DNA of 64,000 nt, taken from Lutibacter sp. (lineage in GTDB: Bacteria > Bacteroidota > Bacteroidia > Flavobacteriales > Flavobacteriaceae). Shown here one piece after another: positions 46,679 through 53,865 of this stretch (positions are counted from its first letter, which is position 1; the number at the start of each line of letters is the position of its first letter). A program made the position numbers and the translations under genes. The notes beneath the pieces were generated by a model. The model searched no databases. It worked only from the letters and a program-made list of their open reading frames with translations, and was not told the origin of the DNA. The stretch lies in NCBI GenBank assembly GCA_030694935.1, contig JAUYUA010000053.1, positions 1-64,000 on the forward strand, given 5' to 3'.

Positions 46679-47795
46679 CCATTTGTTTCACCATCCTGTT
46701 TTTCCAAGGCGTAAAATCTCCGGCTAATATATGCTTTCTTGCTTCACGAACCAACCACAAATAAAATCCTAAATTATGGATGGATGCAATTTGTTTTCCC
46801 AGCAATTCTTTCGAAATAAATAAATGGCGCAAATAGGCTTTTGAATACATTTTATCCACAAAAGTGATGTCCATTTCATCAATGGGAGAAAAATCATTTT
46901 CCCATTTTTTATTTTTGATGTTGATGGTGCCGTTGGCCGTAAATAACATACCATTTCGCGCATTTCTGGTTGGCATCACACAGTCGAACATATCAATTCC
47001 CAAGGCGATATTTTCCAAAATGTTGGCTGGCGTTCCTACGCCCATTAAATAACGCGGTTTGTCTTCGGGTAAAATTGCGGTCACAACTTCGGTCATTTCA
47101 TACATTTCATCCGCAGGTTCTCCCACTGACAATCCGCCGATGGCATTTCCTTCCGCACCAACAGATGCAATGAACTCGGCCGATTGTTTTCTTAAATCTT
47201 TATAGGTGCTTCCTTGCACAATTGGGAAAAAAGCCTGAGTGTATCCGTATTTAAATGGTGTTTTTTCCAGATGTGTGATGCAGCGATTTAACCAGCGATG
47301 CGTTAAATGCATCGACCGTTTTGCATAACCGTAATCACAAGGATAAGGAGTGCATTCATCAAATGCCATAATAATGTCGGCACCGATTGTGCGCTGAATT
47401 TCCATCACATTTTCAGGTGTGAAAGTGTGGTAGGAGCCATCAATATGGCTTTTAAATTTAACGCCTTCTTCCTTAATTTTTCGGTTTTCTGACAGTGAAT
47501 ATACCTGGTATCCGCCGCTATCTGTCAAAATATTCCGATCCCAATTCATAAATTTATGCAAACCGCCGGCTTGCTCTAAAATGGTTGTTTGCGGACGCAA
47601 ATATAAATGGTAGGTGTTTCCCAGGATGATATCAGGGTTAATTTCGTCTTTTAATTCGCTTTGATGTACGCCTTTTACCGAGCCTACGGTGCCAACGGGC
47701 ATAAAAATAGGCGTTTCAATTTCTCCGTGATCAGTTGTAATTACACCAGCTCTAGCCTTGCTTTGCGGGTCGGTTGTTTTTAATTCAAATTGCAT
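46665..47795 (-). CDS. tgt: tRNA-guanine transglycosylase
   Basis: 376 residues from the ATG at 47795; the in-frame TTG three codons upstream is not needed. The substrate pocket is NILTDSGGYQVYSLSENRKI (about 87-106), AFDECTPYPC and GGLSVGEP. The nucleophile segment is DMFDCVMPTRNARNGMLFT. Tgt exchanges guanine for preQ1 or queuine in tRNA anticodons. The usual zinc motif CxCxxC before Y(S/T)xAYLxHL is absent; the equivalent stretch reads EMDITFVDKMYSKAYLRHLF. This may be normal for the lineage, but it means no canonical zinc site. A minus-strand TATCTTTG (47801-47808) lies just upstream. Confidence 0.94.
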   Translation of the reverse strand: MQFELKTTDPQSKARAGVITTDHGEIETPIFMPVGTVGSVKGVHQSELKDEINPDIILGNTYHLYLRPQTTILEQAGGLHKFMNWDRNILTDSGGYQVYSLSENRKIKEEGVKFKSHIDGSYHTFTPENVMEIQRTIGADIIMAFDECTPYPCDYGYAKRSMHLTHRWLNRCITHLEKTPFKYGYTQAFFPIVQGSTYKDLRKQSAEFIASVGAEGNAIGGLSVGEPADEMYEMTEVVTAILPEDKPRYLMGVGTPANILENIALGIDMFDCVMPTRNARNGMLFTANGTINIKNKKWENDFSPIDEMDITFVDKMYSKAYLRHLFISKELLGKQIASIHNLGFYLWLVREARKHILAGDFTPWKNRMVKQMDNRM

Positions 47796-47800
47796 AGTCG

Positions 47801-47808
47801 GCAAAGAT
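47801..47808 (-). promoter_or_regulatory. -7 box for tgt
   Basis: Minus-strand TATCTTTG fits TAnnTTTG and ends 5 bp before the ATG, so the mRNA would be almost leaderless. No clear -33 TTG is visible. Confidence 0.4.
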
Positions 47809-47912
47809 ACTGATTAGAATTAATGTTTTAAAGTTAAATGCTGAAATGTTAAAAGTTGAAATGTTAAATGTTAAAAGTTAGAAAGTTTGGGTGTTTAAGG
47901 AATTTTAATTGA

Positions 47913-48107
47913 GTCGGAAGACGGAAGACGGAAGTCCGAAGACGGAAGACGGAAATCCGAAGACGGAAGCCGGAAGTCCGAAGACCGAAGACCGAAGACG
48001 GAATACGGAAGACAGAAGACAGAAGTCCGAAGACGGAAGACGGAAACCGAAGACCGAAGACCGAAGACGGAATACGAAGACCGAAGACGGAGGACGGAAG
48101 GCCGAAG
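47913..48107. repeat. GAAGACGG-type low-complexity array
   Basis: About 195 bp made of 7- to 8-bp words (GAAGACG, GAAGACC, GGAAGTCC, GAATACG) with no fixed period. The same words, on the opposite strand, fill 46480-46640, and a short copy lies at 1906-1992. Open frames across it encode only serine/arginine/proline-rich low-complexity peptides and are not genes. To its left (47821-47885) is a GTTAAATGTTGAAATG-type tract. Confidence 0.85.
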
Positions 48108-48142
48108 TTTAATTAAAAATATGATATCAACCATAATCAAGC

Positions 48143-48191
48143 TCCCTTTCCTTGGGAAAGGGCTGGGGATAGGATTAGGCTGGGGATAGGA
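48143..48191. repeat. Dispersed CTCCCTTTCC...GGGGATAGG repeat
   Basis: CTCCCTTTCCTTGGGAAAGG is followed by two GGCTGGGGATAGGAT words, ending just before the pseudouridine synthase stop. A related copy at about 2050-2100 carries a GC-rich palindromic module in its middle. Confidence 0.65.
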
Positions 48192-48196
48192 TATTC

Positions 48197-48964
48197 CTAC
48201 TTCTTTTTATGGTCATCCTTTGAAGCTTCTTCTGTTTTGGAGGAATCTGCAATCATATTGTTGATTTCAATCATCTCTTTTTCAGTCAATTCTCGCCATT
48301 CGCCCACTTTTATGCCATCTAAATTTACATTCATAATCCGGGTGCGTTTTAGGCTGGTGACTTCATAATTTAAATAGTCGCACATTCTGCGAATTTGGCG
48401 GTTTAAGCCTTGGGTCAACACAATTTTAAAGCTGTAATCGTTTAATTTTATGACCTTACACTTTTTTGTGATGGTGTCCAAAATTGGAAGTCCGTCCCCC
48501 ATTTTCCGAATAAATTCTGAAGTAATTGGTTGCCGAACAGAAACGATATATTCTTTTTCGTGGTTGTTACCGGCTCTCAAAATTTTATTGACAATATCGC
48601 CGTCGTTGGTTAAAAAGATCAATCCCTGAGAGGGTTTGTCCAACCTGCCAACAGGAAAAAGTCGTTGTGAATGCTTGATAAAATCGACAATATTTTTGCG
48701 TTCTTTTAAATCGGTGGTGCAAACAATGCCAACAGGTTTGTTAAAGGCGATGTACAAAGTTTTGGGTTTTGTGTTTAATGGTTTGCCCTTTATTTTTACC
48801 ACATCGCCTTCAAATACACGGTTTCCCAATTGTGTGGGTTGATCGTTAATGGTTACAAAACCGTCAACAATTAATTTTTCGGCTTCACGCCTAGAGCAAA
48901 TTCCGGTGCTGCTGATGTATTTGTTTAAATTAACCGAATTTTCGTTTGATTTTTCCACTTCCAT
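48197..48964 (-). CDS. rluF: RluF-type 23S rRNA pseudouridine synthase (RsuA family)
   Basis: 255 residues from the ATG at 48964. An N-terminal S4 RNA-binding domain reads [20 protein letters not shown] (about 12-31). The catalytic motif is [18 protein letters not shown], with the Asp nucleophile near residue 107. [20 protein letters not shown] is the RluF/RsuA signature. The C-terminus is a short charged tail ([15 protein letters not shown]). It modifies large-subunit rRNA; RluF is preferred over RluB or RsuA from the motif spacing, but site specificity is not certain. Confidence 0.88.
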   Translation of the reverse strand: MEVEKSNENSVNLNKYISSTGICSRREAEKLIVDGFVTINDQPTQLGNRVFEGDVVKIKGKPLNTKPKTLYIAFNKPVGIVCTTDLKERKNIVDFIKHSQRLFPVGRLDKPSQGLIFLTNDGDIVNKILRAGNNHEKEYIVSVRQPITSEFIRKMGDGLPILDTITKKCKVIKLNDYSFKIVLTQGLNRQIRRMCDYLNYEVTSLKRTRIMNVNLDGIKVGEWRELTEKEMIEINNMIADSSKTEEASKDDHKKK

Positions 48965-49182
48965 TTCTTTCAAAATGCGAAGTTAGTAAATAATCTGGGC
49001 AACTATAAACCAAAAAGTGAAAATTTGTGACCAAAAATTGAGTCAAAATGTAAATAACAATTAATTAAACCAAAGGCAATTTACGCTATTATAATAAGTT
49101 ATATGCGATTTTGAGAACCCAGAAAAATCGACATTTAGACAAAATAAATCAACTTTTATGTTTCACTTTAGGGAAACTTTTG

Positions 49183-49190
49183 TAACTTTG
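49183..49190 (+). promoter_or_regulatory. -7 box of the higBA module
   Basis: TAACTTTG matches TAnnTTTG and ends 4 bp before the higB ATG, implying a nearly leaderless mRNA. The TGTAACTTTGCACTAT context resembles that of pfkA. Confidence 0.45.
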
Positions 49191-49194
49191 CACT

Positions 49195-49542
49195 ATGGAC
49201 AAAAATCAGAAACATAGAAAGATAACGTTTTACAAGAACTACTTTCAAGACTTCTTTGCCAAACAAAACAAGAAAGTAAAAGCAAAAATTGTTTGAACTT
49301 TTGATTTGGTTGAAGACTTACAAAGAGTACCTGAAACTTATCTTAAACACCTAGAAAACACCGACTGATTCTATGAAATCCGAGTTCAACTAGGGAGCGA
49401 CATTTTTAGGATTTTCTGTTTTTTTGACCAAGGACAACTCGTTGTTTTAGCAAACGGATTTCAAAAGAAAACGCAAAAGACACCTAAGAAAGAAATAGAA
49501 ATGGCACTTAAAATAAAAGCAGAATATGAAAGCGAAAAATAA
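49195..49542 (+). pseudogene. higB: HigB/RelE-type toxin, broken by two in-frame TGA codons
   Basis: Reading from ATG 49195 gives 115 codons ending at TAA 49540, with TGA at codons 34 (49294-49296) and 58 (49366-49368). Apart from these the protein is a complete phage-derived Gp49-like/HigB toxin: ITFYKNYFQDFFAKQNKKVK, LQRVPETYLKHLENTD, YEIRVQLGSDIFRIFCFFDQ and LVVLANGFQKKTQKTPKKEI. Family comparison suggests the first TGA replaced a Trp codon (TGG) and the second a Gly or Trp codon. Other genes here stop at TGA normally (for example the GH31 gene), so recoding is unlikely. The toxin should be inactive. The antitoxin start overlaps its last 17 bp. Confidence 0.85.
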
Positions 49543-49831
49543 AAACTTGATGACTCTTGAAGAGTTCAAAGAAAAAAACTACGGTAAACGTGGTACAAAG
49601 GAGCGTGACGAGCTTGAAACAGGTTATGAAGCATTTAAAATCGGTGCTTTGATTCACGACACTCGTGTTGAAATGGGAATGACACAAGAACAACTTGCAG
49701 AAAAAGTTGGGACAACTAAATCCTATATTTCAAAAATTGAGAACAATATAAAAGAAGCGCGCATTTCAACTCTTCAAAAAATTATTGAACTTGGTTTTGG
49801 CGGACGACTTGAACTGAACATAAAAATCTAA
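49526..49831 (+). CDS. higA: HigA-type antitoxin (XRE family)
   Basis: 101 residues. The helix-turn-helix runs MGMTQEQLAEKVGTTKSYIS (about 51-70), followed by KIENNIKEARISTLQKII. The N-terminus LMTLEEFKEKNYGKRGTKER is the usual toxin-contact part of this HigA group. It is intact and overlaps the broken higB frame by 17 bp. HigA binds its own promoter and neutralises HigB. Here it may remain as a regulator or as a shield against related toxins. Confidence 0.88.
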   Translation: MKAKNKNLMTLEEFKEKNYGKRGTKERDELETGYEAFKIGALIHDTRVEMGMTQEQLAEKVGTTKSYISKIENNIKEARISTLQKIIELGFGGRLELNIKI

Positions 49832-49887
49832 TGGATAACTTAATCAAAAGAAGAAAACCGCACACACAGCACCTACAAAAAATTGGC

Positions 49888-49991
49888 GGTTCAGTAGTTA
49901 AATGAAGCTTGGTGCTTCGTATCAAGTTCAGTGGTGGCAGACAGTTTTGTGCTTGTAAAACGCCAACTTCTTGTAGCTGCAAACACGTTAT
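49888..49991 (+). repeat. attC-like 104-bp repeat, copy 1
   Basis: Identical over all 104 bp to copy 2 at 52418-52521. It runs from GGTTCAGTAGTTAAATGAAG to TGCAAACACGTTAT and contains a small hairpin (GAAGC TTGGT GCTTC). Right of it the sequence continues GCC, giving GTTATGCC. The left extension found at copy 2 (GGCATAACAGGCGTTTGGC) is not present here. The rest of the gap 49832-50118 holds no gene. Confidence 0.85.
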
Positions 49992-50118
49992 GCCTCATTG
50001 TAGAGCGACCGTACAATCAAGAACATTCGTGATGACATTGGACAAATTTTTCAATGCTTCGCAAAATTAGGAGAGTTAAATTTAGTAACTTGCGGACTTA
50101 AAATTAAGACAGATAATA

Positions 50119-51228
50119 ATGCTTTTTGAAGAATATAAATATTTTAATTACCAATTTCCTGAACCTCAATATTTAGGTGCAAAGCATACTTTATTGCCTT
50201 GGCTTAATCAGTTCATTCCTAAAAATATAAACTCTGCAATTGATGCTTTTGCTGGCTCGCAATCTGTTGGTTATTTATTGAAACAACAAGGATGCAAAGT
50301 AATTACAAACGATTTTTTAAATTTTAATAATCAAATTGGAAAAGCTTTAATTGAGAACAAGTCCACCAAATTAGACAAAACAGATTTAGATATTCTTTTT
50401 CAGCCTGCAAAAAACAAAAACGAATTTGACTTAATTGAAAATATATTTACAAATGTATTTTTTGAAAAAGAAGAGGCACAGTTTTTAGATAATTTCAGAG
50501 CAAATATTTCATTATTAGAAAACGAATTTAAACAAGCTCTTGCTTTCACGGTTATTAATAGAAGTATGACCCGAAAAATAACAATGGGGCATTTTGGTCA
50601 TACGCAAGCTTTGGTTTACGCAAGCGACCCTGAAAGAATTAAACGCAACAGAAGCTTAATAAGACCTATCAAAGAAATTTTTGAAGAATTACTTCCAAAA
50701 TACAATGATGCCGTTTTTGATAATAAGCAAGATAATCAAAGTTTCAATCAGAATATTTTAGAATTATTACCTAAAATAGAAAATGTTGAATTGGCATATT
50801 TCGACCCACCTTATTGTGATAGCCACGCAGATTATCAAGGATTTTATCATTTATTAGAAACTTACACCGAGTATTGGAAAGACAAAGATTTTATAAATGG
50901 TATTAAACGTTATGAACCGCAAAGATTTAGCGGTTTTGACAAAAAGAGAGATGTAATTTCCTCTTTTGAAAAGTTATTTGAACTTTCAGAAGAAATTCCG
51001 AATTGGTTAATTAGCTACAATAATAGAAGTTACCCGGGAATTGAAGAATTTGAAAAATTAATTTCAAACTACAGAAATGTAACTGTTGAAGCAAAAACAT
51101 ATCAAAACGGAAGAGGTGGAAAAGGAAGTGTTGCAGGTAGTAAAGAAATACTATTTGTTTGTAGTCCTAAAAAGAAGCATTTCGTTTCAAATAACCATAA
51201 AGAACAATTAGTAAATGAAGGACTTTAA
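50119..51228 (+). CDS. DNA adenine methyltransferase (D12/Dam class) of a type II system
   Basis: 369 residues. The SAM-binding motif is NSAIDAFAGSQSVGYLLK (about 37-54), the counterpart of FxGxG. The catalytic motif is AYFDPPYCDSHADYQGFYH (about 232-250). The N-terminal YLGAKHTLLPWLNQFI is motif X, giving the order X-I-IV of the D12 (Dam-like) class that methylates adenine N6. It protects host DNA from the partner endonuclease, whose gene overlaps its end by 14 bp. The pair sits between two identical repeats and has no visible controller gene. Its AT-rich codon use fits recent transfer. The recognition sequence is unknown. Confidence 0.9.
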   Translation: MLFEEYKYFNYQFPEPQYLGAKHTLLPWLNQFIPKNINSAIDAFAGSQSVGYLLKQQGCKVITNDFLNFNNQIGKALIENKSTKLDKTDLDILFQPAKNKNEFDLIENIFTNVFFEKEEAQFLDNFRANISLLENEFKQALAFTVINRSMTRKITMGHFGHTQALVYASDPERIKRNRSLIRPIKEIFEELLPKYNDAVFDNKQDNQSFNQNILELLPKIENVELAYFDPPYCDSHADYQGFYHLLETYTEYWKDKDFINGIKRYEPQRFSGFDKKRDVISSFEKLFELSEEIPNWLISYNNRSYPGIEEFEKLISNYRNVTVEAKTYQNGRGGKGSVAGSKEILFVCSPKKKHFVSNNHKEQLVNEGL

Positions 51229-52324
51229 TTATTGGGATAAATTACATAAAAACGAAGAACTCGCTGCGTTTAGTAATGATAATATTGGTCTTTTATGGCT
51301 GAAAACAAAATCAATTAGCAGAAAAGAACTTATTGCTGAATTTTTAAAAATCAACAATATTACTATAAAAGAAACTGCACTTGCTAAGCAATTCGTTGAA
51401 TTATTCGGCATATTAAGTTCTAATGTTTCTAATTCAAACAAAATTCTTGACGAATTTATTAAATCGGAAAACGCAAAACAAGTTGGAGCACTTAAGACAG
51501 CGCAACTCGTATCTGAATTATATAAGCTAAAGAATTTTGATTGGGGCGGAGATTATCAAAATTCACTTGACAAATATTTAGTAAGCAGATATGTAAAAGT
51601 TCAAAACCCTTCATATGAAAACTTACTTTCAAAATTTGAAACTGAAATAAGCGTAGCTGTTCAAGGTTACGTATTAAATAGTTGGTACAACCATTGGAGT
51701 AGTATTTTAATCGAACATATTTTCAAATCGCATACGGAAGTTTTGCCAACTGTTGGACAAATTAAAAGTGTTGACTTTTTCATTAATGATGTGCCATTTG
51801 ATTTGAAAGTTACTTATTTGCCAGCAGAATATATAAAATCTAAACGCAAAGAAAAAAGATTGCCCGTTGAGGTGACTTATTTAAAAAAGAAAGCGATAGA
51901 AGCAAATATTGTTTTTGACAAAACGGCAAAACCAGCAGACATTTTCTACGAAATAGTTGAGAAAATGAAAGATAGAAATGATGCTTTTTGTTTAGATGTT
52001 CTGAAAACCTTAAAAGACGAAAAATTAGAAATTTTAAAAGAAGTACAAGACGACCCAAAAATGTTGGCAACTTGGCTTTATGAAAATCAAGGCGAAATGC
52101 GTTTTGGTTCTGAAAACCGTCTATTTCTCGTTTTGGTTGACACAGACGACTTTACAAATTCGTGGAAATTGAAAAGAAACATTGACCTATTAAAGCCTAC
52201 AATTCTATCTTATTTGGACAACTTCAAAACGAAAAAAACTGAAGACCTAAAAATAGAATTTGAGTTTAAAGGAAAAACAAAAACATTTACAGCATTGACA
52301 GACATAATATTTGTCGTGAAATAA
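51215..52324 (+). CDS. Probable type II restriction endonuclease
   Basis: 369 residues, no family recognised with certainty. A PD-(D/E)xK-like core is plausible: SVDFFINDVPFDLKVTYLP (about 189-207), where D191, then D200 and K202 in DLK, could be the metal and catalytic residues. E in ILIEHIFKSHTE lies upstream, as in such folds. The C-terminal half is lysine-rich. The start codon lies within the methyltransferase gene (14-bp overlap), so the two are co-translated. This position is the main evidence for the endonuclease call. Confidence 0.75.
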   Translation: MKDFNYWDKLHKNEELAAFSNDNIGLLWLKTKSISRKELIAEFLKINNITIKETALAKQFVELFGILSSNVSNSNKILDEFIKSENAKQVGALKTAQLVSELYKLKNFDWGGDYQNSLDKYLVSRYVKVQNPSYENLLSKFETEISVAVQGYVLNSWYNHWSSILIEHIFKSHTEVLPTVGQIKSVDFFINDVPFDLKVTYLPAEYIKSKRKEKRLPVEVTYLKKKAIEANIVFDKTAKPADIFYEIVEKMKDRNDAFCLDVLKTLKDEKLEILKEVQDDPKMLATWLYENQGEMRFGSENRLFLVLVDTDDFTNSWKLKRNIDLLKPTILSYLDNFKTKKTEDLKIEFEFKGKTKTFTALTDIIFVVK

Positions 52325-52389
52325 CCTATGCTACAGATTAGTAAATACATAACTATAGATAAACATCTCCACGACTGAAAAAACAACGA

Positions 52390-52527
52390 AGGCATAACAG
52401 GCGTTTGGCAAAAAAGCGGGTTCAGTAGTTAAATGAAGCTTGGTGCTTCGTATCAAGTTCAGTGGTGGCAGACAGTTTTGTGCTTGTAAAACGCCAACTT
52501 CTTGTAGCTGCAAACACGTTATAAACG
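52390..52527 (+). repeat. attC-like site, copy 2 (complete form)
   Basis: The site reads from GGCATAACAGGCGTTTGGC on the left to TGCAAACACGTTATAAACG on the right. Its outer arms are partly complementary (ATAAC and GTTAT). GGCGTTT (52399-52405) also pairs with AAACGCC (52488-52494). The 104-bp core (52418-52521) equals copy 1. The overall layout, imperfect outer arms with a variable centre and about 135 bp in length, resembles attC sites of chromosomal integrons. Confidence 0.65.
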
Positions 52528-52629
52528 CAAGCATTTCCAATAATCCGGAAGTTTTTTTGCCAAAAGCTATTTAATTTTTTAATTTTATAGGCATTGCGAT
52601 TGTTTTTGTTGCGTTTTCAATTTTCTTGC

Positions 52630-53862
52630 TTAATTAAGACGGGGAATCGTAAAATAAAATTTAGATCCTATTCCTTCTTCCGATTCCAGCCAAATTTTGC
52701 CTCCAAGCATTTCTGCATACGCTTTTGAGATGGTAAGCCCTAAACCCGAACCTTCGTGAACGGCTTTATCTTCAATATCTGCCTGTACAAAGCGGTCAAA
52801 AACAAAAGGCTGTCTGTCTATTGGAATACCTATTCCGGTGTCTTTTATTAAAAATTCAACATGGTTATTTTGTTGGGAACAATTAATTTCAATAAAACCT
52901 TCATTGGTGAATTTAATCGCGTTTTTGATTAAGTTGGTCAACACCGAATTAATTTTTATTTCATCCGATTTAATAAAGGCTTGATCGTTTGTTAATGAAT
53001 TGTTTATGATCAATTGCAATCCTTTTTTCTCGGCCTCAGGAATAAAAAAATCATAAAGTTCCACAAATTGATCGTTTATGTTGAAAACTGACAGGGAAAT
53101 ATTTATCGATCCTGATTCAATTCTTGAAACATCAATAATATCATTGATGGTGATTAACAAGCGTTTAGCGCTTTTTTCAATGATATCTATAAACTTTTGT
53201 CTTTTCTCCAGTTTGATGTCTGTGTCTTTTAATAAGTCTGAGAAACAAAGAATACCGTTCATAGGAGTTCTAATTTCGTGGGACATATTGGTTAAGAAAG
53301 CCGATTTTAAACGATTGCTTTCTTCGGCTTTATCTTTGGCTACAATCAATTCAATATTGGTTTGGGCTAAAACGGCGGTTCTTTCTTTCACTTTTTCCTC
53401 TAAAATCAGGTTATGGTTTTCTAATTGTTGATGTAGTTGGAGGCTTTTAAGTAAATTTCTTATTCGAAGCTCCACTTCAATTAAATCAAAGGGTTTGGTT
53501 AAAAAATCGGTTGCGCCGTTGGCAAGTGCCTGTTGTTTTGTTTCTGTTTTAATGTCGGCTGTCAGCACCAGTATCGGTAAAAAAGATCCTGGCTTAATGT
53601 GTTGTTTTAACTGGTCCATAATTTGAAATCCATTAAAATGCGGCATCATTAAATCGAGCATAATGAGGTGCGGTTTAGAGGAATTAAACAAATCAAGCAC
53701 TTTTCGTGAATCTGTAGTGGTGGTGTAATTTTTGTATCCCGTAAAATCTAACAAACCGGTAAGTACGTCAATATTTTGCTGTTGGTCATCCACTATGAGA
53801 ATTTTTGCATTTTTTAAGGTTTCGTTTAGCATTGTTTTCGGGTTTAGATAATTTGGTGTCAT
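52630..53862 (-). CDS. Receiver-histidine kinase hybrid protein
   Basis: 410 residues; an in-frame ATG at 53832 is an alternative start. The N-terminal receiver domain (about 18-140) has [10 protein letters not shown], phospho-acceptor Asp in [10 protein letters not shown] and LTKPF. A coiled coil (about 145-185) leads to a kinase core: [20 protein letters not shown] with the phospho-His, [15 protein letters not shown] and [14 protein letters not shown]. There is no membrane segment or sensor domain, so the kinase is probably cytoplasmic and set by its own receiver. It follows the two large kinases after 3 bp and is likely their partner in a phosphorelay. Confidence 0.92.
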   Translation of the reverse strand: MTPNYLNPKTMLNETLKNAKILIVDDQQQNIDVLTGLLDFTGYKNYTTTTDSRKVLDLFNSSKPHLIMLDLMMPHFNGFQIMDQLKQHIKPGSFLPILVLTADIKTETKQQALANGATDFLTKPFDLIEVELRIRNLLKSLQLHQQLENHNLILEEKVKERTAVLAQTNIELIVAKDKAEESNRLKSAFLTNMSHEIRTPMNGILCFSDLLKDTDIKLEKRQKFIDIIEKSAKRLLITINDIIDVSRIESGSINISLSVFNINDQFVELYDFFIPEAEKKGLQLIINNSLTNDQAFIKSDEIKINSVLTNLIKNAIKFTNEGFIEINCSQQNNHVEFLIKDTGIGIPIDRQPFVFDRFVQADIEDKAVHEGSGLGLTISKAYAEMLGGKIWLESEEGIGSKFYFTIPRLN

Positions 53863-53865
53863 TTA

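Larger units (their letters stand above)
49988..52517 (+). mobile_element. Integron-cassette-like unit carrying a restriction-modification pair
   Basis: If recombination occurs at G/TT as in integrons, one unit runs from TTATGCC (49988) to the G at 52517, 2530 bp. Its first bases TTATGCC are the exact complement of GGCATAA, which begins the left arm of the repeat at its own end (52390-52396). This self-matching is what an excised cassette with its own attC site would show. The core rule GTTRRRY is not strictly met (GTTATGC, GTTATAA), and no integrase gene is in the window. The payload is two overlapping genes in one orientation, also cassette-like. Confidence 0.6.

Noticed and set aside
47895-48140. 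Open frames on both strands across the GAAGACGG array
   Set aside because: They encode only low-complexity Ser/Arg/Pro or Lys/Thr/Glu/Asp peptides that follow from the repeat and lack any start context.
49195-49542. TGA read as Trp (recoding) in higB
   Set aside because: Other genes in the window end normally at TGA, there is no recoding signal, and only this gene is affected; a pseudogene is simpler.
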